Source: Salinibacterium sp. (GTDB lineage: Bacteria > Actinomycetota > Actinomycetes > Actinomycetales > Microbacteriaceae). From it: a DNA stretch of 64,000 bases. The position numbers and the translations under genes were made by a program. Below are positions 28,301 through 35,681 of this stretch, one piece after another (position 1 is the first letter of the stretch; each line of letters starts with the position of its first letter). Under the pieces are notes generated by a model. The model had not been told where the DNA came from and made no database searches. It saw nothing but the letters and a program-made list of their open reading frames with translations. The DNA lies in contig JADGNA010000011.1 of assembly GCA_015234465.1 (NCBI GenBank), forward strand, positions 115,681 to 179,680. Reading direction: 5' to 3'.

Positions 28301-30220
28301 GACAACACCTGGGGTTCGTCGAGCCCCTACTTCACGGGCCTCATCGATGAGGTCGCCGTCTACTCGACGGCCCTCGATGGCTCGACGGTCGCTGCCCGTT
28401 ACGCGCTTGGCACGACGGGGGCACCGCCCAACGCCGCACCTGCGGCCGCCTTCACCGAGACCGTGTCGAACCTCGACCTGAGCGTCGATGCCTCGGCGTC
28501 CTCCGACAGCGACGGCACGATCGCCGGATACGCGTGGGACTTCGGTGACGGCAACACCGCCACGGGCGTAACCGCTTCGCACAGTTACGCCGAGGCGGGC
28601 AGCTACACCGTGACCCTCACGGTGACCGACAACGGCGGCGCGAGCGACTCGACGAGCGTGACGGTCGAGGCGACCGAACCGCCGGAGCCGCCCGTCGGCA
28701 TCGCGGCCGACAGCTTCACGCGCACCTCGTCCTCCGGATGGGGCACCGCCGACCTGGGCGGAGACTGGAGCCTGGTCGGCGCCGCATCGCGCTACACGGT
28801 CTCGGGCAGCGCCGGACTGATGACGGTGGCCGCGGGCCAGACGCTCCGGGTGTCCCTCCCGGGCGCCACCTCGGATGACGTCGACCTCCGGCTGCGCTTC
28901 TCGACCGACAAGGCGCTCACGGGCGGCGGCGAGTACCTCTCGGCGATCGGCCGACAGGTGGGCTCACTCGACTACCGCGCACGCGTGCGGCTGCTCGCAA
29001 GCGGTGATGTCCTGCTGCAGCTCACCCAGGGCGGCACGACCCTGCAGTCGCTCACCGTCCCCGGCCTGAGCCACACGGCGGATGCCGCATACAACCTGCG
29101 CCTGCAGGTGACGGGCACCTCTCCCACGACGATCCAGGCGAAGCTCTGGCCGGCATCCGCAGCCGAACCGGCCGCATGGCAGGCGAGCGTGACGAGCTCG
29201 ACGGCCGGCCTGCAGACGGCGGGCAACATCGCGCTCGAGAGCTTCATCTCGGGTTCCGCGACCAACGGTCCGATCACGACCCGCTTCGATGACCTGCTCG
29301 TGACCCCGACGTCGGCACCGCCGCCTCCCGGCAATGTGGCGCCCGTCGCGGCCTTCACCGCGAGCACGAGCGACCTCGCCGCCTCGTTCGACGGCAGTGG
29401 TTCGAGCGACAGTGACGGCGCGATCTCCGCCTGGGCGTGGAACTTCGGGGACGGCACGACCGCCTCCGGTGTCACGGCGTCGCGCACCTACGCCGCCGCG
29501 GGCACCTACAACGTGACCCTCACGGTGACCGACGACGAGGGAGCGATCACCTCAATCACGCAGCCGGTCACGGTCTCGGCACCTCCCCCCACGGGGGCGG
29601 ATGTCGCGGCCGACGCGTTCGAGCGCACGTCACCGGGGGCGTGGGGTTCCGCCGACCTCGGCGGCGCATGGGCGCTCATCGGCCCGGCGTCGAACTACTC
29701 GGTCGAGGCCGGTACCGGTGTCATGTCGACACCGGCCGGCAGCACGCGGCGCGCATCCCTCGCGAGCGTGAGCGCGGCGGACGTGGATGTGCGGGTCGCT
29801 CTCAGCCTCGACACTCCCCCGACCGGCGGCGGCGCCTACGTCTCCGTCATCGGCCGGCAGTTCGAGGCGGGCGACTACCGCGCGAGGATTCGTCTCCTCG
29901 CGACCGGTCAGATCATGCTGCAGGTGACGGAGGGCGGCACCGTGCTCCAGTCGGTGACCCTGCCCGACGTCACGTACACGGCCGGAGAGCGGCTGCAGGT
30001 GCACCTGCAGGTCTTCGGCAGCTCGCCGACGACCATCCGCGCCTCCGTGTGGAAGGACGGAGCCGCTGAACCGAGCGGCTGGCAGGTCAGCGCAACGAGT
30101 GCAACGGCAGCGCTGCAGTCGGCAGGCGCCGTCGCGCTCGAGACCTACATGGCCGGTTCGACGACCAACGGCCCGTCCATCACCCGCTTCGACGACCTCG
30201 TGGTGGGAACGGCGCCATGA
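25394..30220 (+). CDS. 1,608-aa secreted multidomain protein (propeller-like, Fn3, LamG x2, PKD x2, duplicated C-terminal domain)
   Basis: A signal peptide is cut after AVA at about 36. Residues ~45-450 form repeated VYVGGDFTxVNG-type blades resembling a beta-propeller. An Fn3-like domain follows (~455-545), then two LamG/concanavalin-like domains (~556-776 and ~789-1009; each has the motif GGKIIGFGD), a PKD domain (~1012-1095), a domain opening DSFTRTSSSGWGTADLGG (~1104-1306), a second PKD (~1314-1396) and a second copy of that domain opening DAFERTSPGAWGSADLGG (~1403-1608). There is no LPxTG or C-terminal membrane helix, so it should be released or held by carbohydrate binding. Both ends overlap glycosyltransferase genes as ATGA. 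Likely matrix protein or polysaccharide-processing factor. Confidence 0.9.
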   Translation: MITMPRSSAARSRVVAMALAFVLAAGVLVQASPAVADSAPADPAVSPTVTADGLPTTQINGVAWSQVIVGNTVYVGGDFTAARPAGAAPGTNEVPRTHLLAYNLTTGALISGFNPTLNGQVLALTAAPDGSRIYAVGDFTNVNGTGLSRAAAFDTATGALITSWRPILGSQGRAVHATASTVYLGGNFTTVNGVARNRIAAVSAADGSTLAFNPNAESAVNAITLTKDGSKVVVGGKFAALGGTAIRGLAAVHPVTGAVLPWAINNTIYASGSNAAFTSLYATDDAVYGTAWAWGRNDGNLEGSFSANPATGEIIWLNDCHGDTHSVYPVGDVVYSVGHAHYCGNIGGFPQTEPWTFYRAIATTKAATGTITRDPHGYFNFEGHPRPSLLHWYPTINAGSFTGQNQGPWHITGNGNYIVQGGEFTVVNGVAQQGLVRFATADIAPNDVGPQSNVGLTPNVISFKAGEVRVSWQATHDRDNENIRYEVTRDGAVVHTVTQPSNEWTRPIMTFTDTGLTPGARHLYRVHSYDAFENWASRAAIWVDVATENAGNDYTQAVLTDAPLSYWPLDEDSGTTAYDHAGAQDLTLAAGAARGADGIISESAAIDLSGTSNGFGSTQSAAPAPSAFTLEAWVKTTSNRGGKIIGFGDRTTGNSGSYDRHVYMDNSGRVWFGVHPGGVRTVNSSQSFNDGQWHHITASLGANGMRLHVDGMLVATRDDVTSGQEFNGVWRVGGDNLSGWPSRPSSDYLNGDIDEVAVYPTVLSRQQVVSHFVAAGNTSPLPPAPADAYGQSVYNDDPTLYWRLADDTATTAADSGMQNTPGTYSGTATLGQPGALDDGDDEAVGFTGNTVIGSNKAFANPRTYSLEAWFQTSSETGGKIIGFGDQRNGLSSNYDRHLYMQDDGLLVFGTWTGSANTITTSSSYNDGAWHYAVATQSSAGMQLYVDGVLVGSHPQTQAQDYTGHWKIGGDNTWGSSSPYFTGLIDEVAVYSTALDGSTVAARYALGTTGAPPNAAPAAAFTETVSNLDLSVDASASSDSDGTIAGYAWDFGDGNTATGVTASHSYAEAGSYTVTLTVTDNGGASDSTSVTVEATEPPEPPVGIAADSFTRTSSSGWGTADLGGDWSLVGAASRYTVSGSAGLMTVAAGQTLRVSLPGATSDDVDLRLRFSTDKALTGGGEYLSAIGRQVGSLDYRARVRLLASGDVLLQLTQGGTTLQSLTVPGLSHTADAAYNLRLQVTGTSPTTIQAKLWPASAAEPAAWQASVTSSTAGLQTAGNIALESFISGSATNGPITTRFDDLLVTPTSAPPPPGNVAPVAAFTASTSDLAASFDGSGSSDSDGAISAWAWNFGDGTTASGVTASRTYAAAGTYNVTLTVTDDEGAITSITQPVTVSAPPPTGADVAADAFERTSPGAWGSADLGGAWALIGPASNYSVEAGTGVMSTPAGSTRRASLASVSAADVDVRVALSLDTPPTGGGAYVSVIGRQFEAGDYRARIRLLATGQIMLQVTEGGTVLQSVTLPDVTYTAGERLQVHLQVFGSSPTTIRASVWKDGAAEPSGWQVSATSATAALQSAGAVALETYMAGSTTNGPSITRFDDLVVGTAP

Positions 30221-31440
30221 CCCGCCTGGCGCCCGGCGCGACGGCCCTGCGGGCGGGCACGGTGCTCGTCGCACATCCGAGCGCGGAGCTCTACGGCTCC
30301 GACCGCATGCTGCTCGAGAGCGTGCGGGGCCTCCTCGACTCGGGTGCGCGCGTCGCTGTCGCGCTTCCGTGCGATGGCCCGCTCTCGCCCGCACTTCGCG
30401 ACCTGGGGGCGGATGTCACGATCTGCCGCAGCCCCGTGCTGCGAAAGAGCGCCCTCACCCCGAGGGGTTTCGCGGCGTTCCTCGCGGCGACGGTTGGCGG
30501 ACTCGCGGATGGCTGGCGGCTGATCACCCGGGTACGACCCAACCGCATCTATGTCAGCACGCTGACGGTGCCGCTGTGGATCGCGCTCGCGAAGGTTCGT
30601 CGCATCGGGGTGCTGTGCCACGTGCACGAGGGCGAGGCATCCGCATCCGCCGCCGTGCGTGCCGCGATCGCGGCCCCGCTGCTGTTCGCCGACGAGGTCG
30701 TGGCCAACAGCCGCTTCAGCGTGGGCGTAATCGCGGGGTCATTCCCCTCGCTGGGCCGCAGGGCGAGCGTCATCTACAACGGCGTGCCCGGGCCGGACTC
30801 GCGGCAACAGGCGCGGCAGGCTCTCGACACGCCCCTCCGCATCGCCTATGTCGGTCGACTCTCACCGCGCAAGGGCGTCGATGTCGCCGTCGAGGCGCTG
30901 TCGATCCTGCACCGGCACGGTGTGCCGGCGCGGCTGGACCTCATGGGCACCGTCTTCACCGGGTACGAGTGGTACGAGAAGGAGTTGCGCGACGAGGTGC
31001 GCCTGCTCGGGCTCGAACCATGGGTGCGTTTCCACGGATTCGTGCCGTCCGTGTGGCAGCACGTGGAGAGTTCGGATGTCGTCGTGGTGCCATCGCGAGC
31101 AGACGAGCCCTTCGGCAACACGGCCGTCGAGGCGATCCTGTGCGGCCGGCCCGTCATCGCGAGCGCGACGAGTGGCCTCCTGGAGGCGACCGCCGGTTAC
31201 CGGGCCTCGCGCACGGTTCCGGCGGGAGACGCCGAGGCCCTCGCCGACTGCCTCATCGAGATGGCCTCGAACTGGCACTACATGCGCTCTGCGGCATGGA
31301 AGGATGTCGCCCTCGCCGAGGAACGGCATTCGCCCGCCACATACCGCCGCAGGGTCGTGGATGCCGTGCTGTCACTCCGCCCGCGCGCCTGGGCTGCCGA
31401 CCGCAGCCAGGAGCCAGTGCTGGCGGGAGGACGGCCATGA
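30217..31440 (+). CDS. Family 4 glycosyltransferase
   Basis: GT-B glycosyltransferase of 407 aa. The N-terminus has VLVAHPSAELYGSDRMLLESVRGL, an acceptor-domain pattern, and the C-terminal GT4 donor domain has IAYVGRLSPRKGVDVAVEAL (~209-228) and SRADEPFGNTAVEAILCGRPVIAS, with the EX7E-type Glu pair. Donor and acceptor are unknown. The start overlaps the stop of the large secreted protein and the stop overlaps the next glycosyltransferase. Confidence 0.9.
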   Translation: MTRLAPGATALRAGTVLVAHPSAELYGSDRMLLESVRGLLDSGARVAVALPCDGPLSPALRDLGADVTICRSPVLRKSALTPRGFAAFLAATVGGLADGWRLITRVRPNRIYVSTLTVPLWIALAKVRRIGVLCHVHEGEASASAAVRAAIAAPLLFADEVVANSRFSVGVIAGSFPSLGRRASVIYNGVPGPDSRQQARQALDTPLRIAYVGRLSPRKGVDVAVEALSILHRHGVPARLDLMGTVFTGYEWYEKELRDEVRLLGLEPWVRFHGFVPSVWQHVESSDVVVVPSRADEPFGNTAVEAILCGRPVIASATSGLLEATAGYRASRTVPAGDAEALADCLIEMASNWHYMRSAAWKDVALAEERHSPATYRRRVVDAVLSLRPRAWAADRSQEPVLAGGRP

Positions 31441-32357
31441 CCACTGCCCTCCGCGTCGCGATCGCCGTGCTCACCTACCGGCGGAATGACGACCTCACGG
31501 CCCTGCTTCCGCTCCTCCTCGAGCAAGCAGATGCGTCACGGGAAGGGGTGCGTATCCTGGTCGTCGACAACGATCCGGATGCCGGCGCTGCCTCGGCCGT
31601 GCGCGCATATGCCGAGCGCGGCATCGAGTACCTGCACGAGCCTGTCCCAGGCATCTCGGCCGCACGCAACCGCGCGCTCGACGCCGCGCAGGGCGATGAT
31701 GTGCTCGTCTACATCGACGACGACGAGCGACCGACTGCGGGATGGCTCGAGAGCCTGCTGCGGGTGTACCGCACGCACCGGCCCGCTGGCGTCGTCGGTC
31801 CCGTCATCTCGCGATACGCGCATGAGCCGGAGGAGTTCATCAACGCGGGGCAGTTCTTCGAACGACGCCGCCTTCCCACGGGAACGGCCGTGACGGTCGC
31901 GGCGACCAACAACCTGCTGCTCGACGTGCGGGCGGTCGGTGCACTCCGCTTCGACCCCGACTTCGGCATCTCGGGCGGTTCAGACACGCTCTTCACCCGT
32001 CAGCTCGTGCACACCGGCGGCCGGCTGCTGTGGTGTGACGAGGCGATCGTCCACGACGTCGTGCCGCCCACACGTCTCAGTCGCGACTGGGTGCTGGGAC
32101 GCGCGTTCCGCAGCGGCAACTCCTGGAGCCGCACGAGCATCCGTCTCGCGCGAACACCGCTCGAGCGCACCACGACGCGCCTGCGTCTCACGGCGGAGGG
32201 GCTCGCTCGACTCGCCTCGGGCGGATCGCTGCGCGTGATGGGAGAGGTGACGCGCGCGCAGCACCTGCAGGCGCGGGGCCTGCGCAGGCTCAAGCGTGGC
32301 AGCGGGATGCTCTCGGGAGCCTGGGGCCACGTCTACTCCGAGTATCGCCGCTCATGA
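31437..32357 (+). CDS. Family 2 glycosyltransferase
   Basis: GT-A glycosyltransferase of 306 aa. AIAVLTYRRNDDLTALLPLLLEQ at the start, VDNDPDAGAA, GISAARNRALDAAQGDDVLVYIDDDERP (metal-binding DDD near 92-94) and GGSDTLFTRQL are typical. The C-terminal third is basic. It ends the first plus-strand run, and its last 25 bp overlap the end of the convergent gene at 32333. Confidence 0.9.
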   Translation: MTTALRVAIAVLTYRRNDDLTALLPLLLEQADASREGVRILVVDNDPDAGAASAVRAYAERGIEYLHEPVPGISAARNRALDAAQGDDVLVYIDDDERPTAGWLESLLRVYRTHRPAGVVGPVISRYAHEPEEFINAGQFFERRRLPTGTAVTVAATNNLLLDVRAVGALRFDPDFGISGGSDTLFTRQLVHTGGRLLWCDEAIVHDVVPPTRLSRDWVLGRAFRSGNSWSRTSIRLARTPLERTTTRLRLTAEGLARLASGGSLRVMGEVTRAQHLQARGLRRLKRGSGMLSGAWGHVYSEYRRS

Positions 32358-33364
32358 CGCAACTGGGACAGGGCACTGCGGTAGGCGCCGAGGTGTGCGG
32401 CACCCAGCGTGGCCCAGTCACGCCGGGAGAGATCCGGGGTGCCGGCCGGCACTCCCTCGGCAAGCGCAGCCCGCAGCACCTCCGCCGTGAGCTCACCCGT
32501 GTAGCGGCGAACCCACGCCTCGCCGACCTCGGCGGCGAGTGCCGCGGTCGGTCCGTTCTCGGGGACGAGCACGGGTCGGCCGAAGGAGAGCGCCAGCAGG
32601 AGCGCACCCGAGTTGTGCAGGTCGCGGTAGGGCAGCGCCACGAGCGACGCCTCTCCCATCTCCCGGACGAGTCGCTCGTCGTCGGCGTAGCCGAACGAGA
32701 GGGTGACGCGGTCGTCGCCACTCGCAGCGTCGCGGAGTTCCTCCGCGAGACGGGCAGGATCGGGTCGCCCGACGACATGGAGGCTCGACGTCGCATCCTC
32801 CATGCCGGTGAAGGCATGCACGAGGGCGGGCACGTTCTTGTAGGCGCGGATGAGCCCGAAACAGAGCACGCGCCGCGGCACGGGACTCGGCACGCTGTGC
32901 CGGGCGTACCAGTCGACGTAGTGGCCGTGCGGGATGACCTCGCGCGCTGCGCCATCGGGAACCGGCGTCGAGTCGTTCAGCAGCAGCCAGCGGGTCGTGG
33001 CGCGGTCGAGCAGGCCCAGCACCGCATCGATGAGCACTCCGCGGTGGTCGTGCGGGGCGATGTTGTGGGCGGTGCGCACGAGTGCACGCCGCGTCAGACG
33101 CATCCGCAGCACGAGCACCGTGCACAGGGCGGCGCCGACGATCGTGCGTGCCCGGCTCTCACGCAGGAAGAGCAGCTCGGGCCAGTGCACGTGCAGCACG
33201 TCCCAGCGGCCGAAGAGCGCGCGGCGCCACGAGAACAACTGCACCTCGGCCTCCCCCTCGAGCGAGCGTACGAGCTGCACGAGGTAGGGGTTGGTCGTGT
33301 CGCGCAGCGCCTTGATCGACTGCAGCACGACGAGCCTGTCGCGGCTGTGGCCTGCCCGTGTCAT
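32333..33364 (-). CDS. Glycosyltransferase, family 4-like (GT-B)
   Basis: A 343-aa GT-B protein: NPYLVQLVRSLEGEAEV near the start, VLHVHWPELLFLRES, RTAHNIAPHDHRG, then FGLIRAYKNVPALVHAF and ALPYRDLHNSGALLLALSFGRPVLV in the donor half. It resembles the mannosyl/glucuronosyl-type transferases of exopolysaccharide clusters, but the sugar is not determinable. ATG 33364 follows GGAAGGGG; a longer frame to 33457 would invade the divergent promoter region. It reads against its neighbours, an isolated minus-strand gene inside the cluster. Confidence 0.85.
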   Translation of the reverse strand: MTRAGHSRDRLVVLQSIKALRDTTNPYLVQLVRSLEGEAEVQLFSWRRALFGRWDVLHVHWPELLFLRESRARTIVGAALCTVLVLRMRLTRRALVRTAHNIAPHDHRGVLIDAVLGLLDRATTRWLLLNDSTPVPDGAAREVIPHGHYVDWYARHSVPSPVPRRVLCFGLIRAYKNVPALVHAFTGMEDATSSLHVVGRPDPARLAEELRDAASGDDRVTLSFGYADDERLVREMGEASLVALPYRDLHNSGALLLALSFGRPVLVPENGPTAALAAEVGEAWVRRYTGELTAEVLRAALAEGVPAGTPDLSRRDWATLGAAHLGAYRSALSQLRHERRYSE

Positions 33365-33447
33365 GGCGCCCCTTCCTATCGTGGTGGCCGGAGCATCCCT
33401 CGCGATCCGCGTGAAGTGGCCCCACACTACAGGGGGGCGGTGTCGGC

Positions 33448-34341
33448 ATGAACGCACGCACCGGCGAACGGATGCTGCGCCCCGGCATCATCGCCTACAA
33501 CGGTTACGACTCGGGGCTCGGCAACCGGGTGCGCGTCGTGCTCGGCGCGCAGAGCCTTGCTGAGCTCGAGGGACGCGCCTTCGCCTACGTCTGGCCCACG
33601 GGCCGGCTCTTCGGACCGAGCTTCTCGCAGCTGTGGGACTTCCGGGCCCCCGTCGTGTCCCGTGCGGTCTCGCGTGCGCTTGCCAAGGTGTTTCCCTACG
33701 TCGACGAGAAGCTCGACTGGCTGGACGACGCAAAGCGTCGCGAGTGGCTCTGGCAGATCCGCACGGGCAGCCCGCTCCAGTTGCCGCCCGAGGCCAGTCC
33801 GTGGCAGGAGCGATTCCGCGGGCTCCGGCCTGCCGCGCCGATCGCGGAGCGCGTCGAGCGGCTCTTCGACGAGCGCCTGCGGGGCCGGCACTACGTGGGC
33901 GTCATGATCCGCGCGCACCAGGTGTCGCATGCCAAGACGCTCCAGGCCTCGCCGGTCGAGTGGTTCCTGGGCCGTATGCAGGAGATCCGCTCGGCGGACC
34001 CCGAGGTGACCTTCTACCTCTCCTGCGACCGGCCGGATGTGCAGGCGCACGTCATGCAGACGATCCCCGGATGCGTCGCCCAGAGCGACAAGGGACCCTA
34101 CAACTCCGTCGAGGGGGTCATGTCGTCGATCGTGGACCTGTACCTGCTCGCGGCATCCGGATACCTCATCGGCCCGCACTTCTCGAGCTTCGTGCGCCTC
34201 GCGGAACACCTCGCGGCTGACCGCCTGACCTTTGAGACGGCGGTCGATGGACTCTCGGGCCCCATCGACCATCGCGCCCCGGGACTGGCGACCGACCCCC
34301 TGCGGCCCGCGTTGCGCCACCCCGAACGGAGCCTGAGGTGA
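33448..34341 (+). CDS. NodZ-like fucosyltransferase-type protein
   Basis: A 297-aa protein. GLGNRVRVVLGAQSLAELEGR near 23-43 followed by FAYVWP is the N-terminal pattern of NodZ/alpha-1,6-fucosyltransferase (GT23-like) proteins. Later segments VGVMIRAHQ, TFYLSCDRPDVQAHVMQ and MSSIVDLYLLAASGYLIGPHFSSF fit the same fold, including the conserved SSF near the donor site. It probably transfers fucose or another GDP-sugar residue. ATG 33448 follows AGGGGGGCGG. The stop overlaps the wzy-like start (GTGA). Confidence 0.7.
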   Translation: MNARTGERMLRPGIIAYNGYDSGLGNRVRVVLGAQSLAELEGRAFAYVWPTGRLFGPSFSQLWDFRAPVVSRAVSRALAKVFPYVDEKLDWLDDAKRREWLWQIRTGSPLQLPPEASPWQERFRGLRPAAPIAERVERLFDERLRGRHYVGVMIRAHQVSHAKTLQASPVEWFLGRMQEIRSADPEVTFYLSCDRPDVQAHVMQTIPGCVAQSDKGPYNSVEGVMSSIVDLYLLAASGYLIGPHFSSFVRLAEHLAADRLTFETAVDGLSGPIDHRAPGLATDPLRPALRHPERSLR

Positions 34342-35681
34342 GCGGCGCGTTCGGGCTCATCGACCCCCTGCTGCGGCTCGCGCTGCTCGGGGGCCTGGGC
34401 GCGCTCGCCTTCCTCGCGGTGCGCCGCTACCCGAATGCGGGCTTCAGCCTGTGGGTCGCGATCGTGTGCCTCGTGCCCTACTGGTTCGGCATCCGTCTCG
34501 GCATCGATTGGTCGATCTCGGCCCTCTTCACCGTCTTGCTCGTGACGGCGCTGCTCCCTCTCCGCCGTCCCCGCCTGAGCCTCGCCGACGCCGTCGTCGG
34601 GGTCATCGTCGCCTGCTACTTCGCGGCCTCGCTGCTCGGCGAGGCGTCGCTCACGAGCGGCGTCGTGCTCCTCGGCCACTGGGGTCTCGGCTACCTGCTG
34701 GGCCGCGTCGTGGCATCCCGCATCGCGGTGCCTCGGATCTACCTCGTCATGGCGCTCGCCTTCACGGGGGTCTCACTGCTCGCCCTCCTCGAGTTCGCGA
34801 CTGCCACCAACCCCTTCGTCGGCTTCTCAGCCCCCGGCGCCCTCTATGACACGTGGGGCACGCTCCAGGAGCGGGGCGGGGTGCTGAGGGTCGAGGGCGC
34901 GTTCGGGCATTCGATCGCGCTCGGCACGAGTCTCGCGCTCGCCGTGCCACTCGTGCTGGCCGCCCCGCTGCGACCCTGGATCCGAGCGGTGATGCTCGTG
35001 CTCGTGCTGACCGCCACGGTCCTGACCCTCAGCCGCACCGCCATGGCGTGTGCCGCGATCGCCCTCGTGCTCACGCTCGTGTTCGCCCGGGATGTCGTGA
35101 GCCGGCGCTTCGCCGCCATCGTAGCGGTCGCGGGCGCCGTCGTCGCAGCGGCGCTGGCGCCCTTCGTCGATCGCGTGTTCGAGCTCGCGGGCTCGGAGGC
35201 CGAAGGAAGCGCCGACTACCGGGGTGACCTGATCGCCCTCGTCTCAGAGATGCAGGTGCTCGGGCAGTCACCGGCCTTCCACCGCTCCCCCGACGGCACC
35301 GCGTGGTTCGGCGAGTTCACCTCGATCGACAGCGCGCTCATCCTGCTCGGGCTCCGCTACGGGGTGCTTCCCCTCGGCCTCGCGACCGCACTGATCGTCG
35401 CGGGCATCGTGCTCGTGGCGAGCGGGAGGGCCACCCCGGCCACGATCGCGGTCGTGGCCCAGGTGCCCGCCTTCGCGACCACGGCGCTCATCACCCAGTA
35501 CGCGATCCTCACCTGGTTCATGGTCGGCCTCGCTGTCGCGACGCAACTGGCCGCACGCCCGCACGCACGGGCGCCCGATACGCATGCCCCGCTCCACCTC
35601 CCCTCCCCCAGCGAGTCGGTCCCACCCCGCTCGCACCGACCGATCCCGGCCGTTGACGCGAAGAAAGGCACCTCCCGATGA
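34338..35681 (+). CDS. O-antigen ligase/Wzy-type polysaccharide polymerase
   Basis: Membrane protein of 447 aa with about ten helices and a large extracytoplasmic loop (~160-205). The segment GVLRVEGAFGHSIALGTSLALAVPLVL and the following LTLSRTAMACAAIAL match the Wzy_C/WaaL family. In this setting it should polymerise lipid-linked repeat units outside the membrane. The Pro/His-rich C-terminal tail is cytoplasmic and unrelated to the core. Start is GTG 34338; both ends overlap neighbours. Confidence 0.85.
   Translation: MSGAFGLIDPLLRLALLGGLGALAFLAVRRYPNAGFSLWVAIVCLVPYWFGIRLGIDWSISALFTVLLVTALLPLRRPRLSLADAVVGVIVACYFAASLLGEASLTSGVVLLGHWGLGYLLGRVVASRIAVPRIYLVMALAFTGVSLLALLEFATATNPFVGFSAPGALYDTWGTLQERGGVLRVEGAFGHSIALGTSLALAVPLVLAAPLRPWIRAVMLVLVLTATVLTLSRTAMACAAIALVLTLVFARDVVSRRFAAIVAVAGAVVAAALAPFVDRVFELAGSEAEGSADYRGDLIALVSEMQVLGQSPAFHRSPDGTAWFGEFTSIDSALILLGLRYGVLPLGLATALIVAGIVLVASGRATPATIAVVAQVPAFATTALITQYAILTWFMVGLAVATQLAARPHARAPDTHAPLHLPSPSESVPPRSHRPIPAVDAKKGTSR

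Noticed and set aside
25328..28582. A 1,084-codon minus-strand open frame
   Set aside because: Antisense to the 1,608-aa secreted protein, which has a signal peptide and recognisable domains; the antisense product has none.
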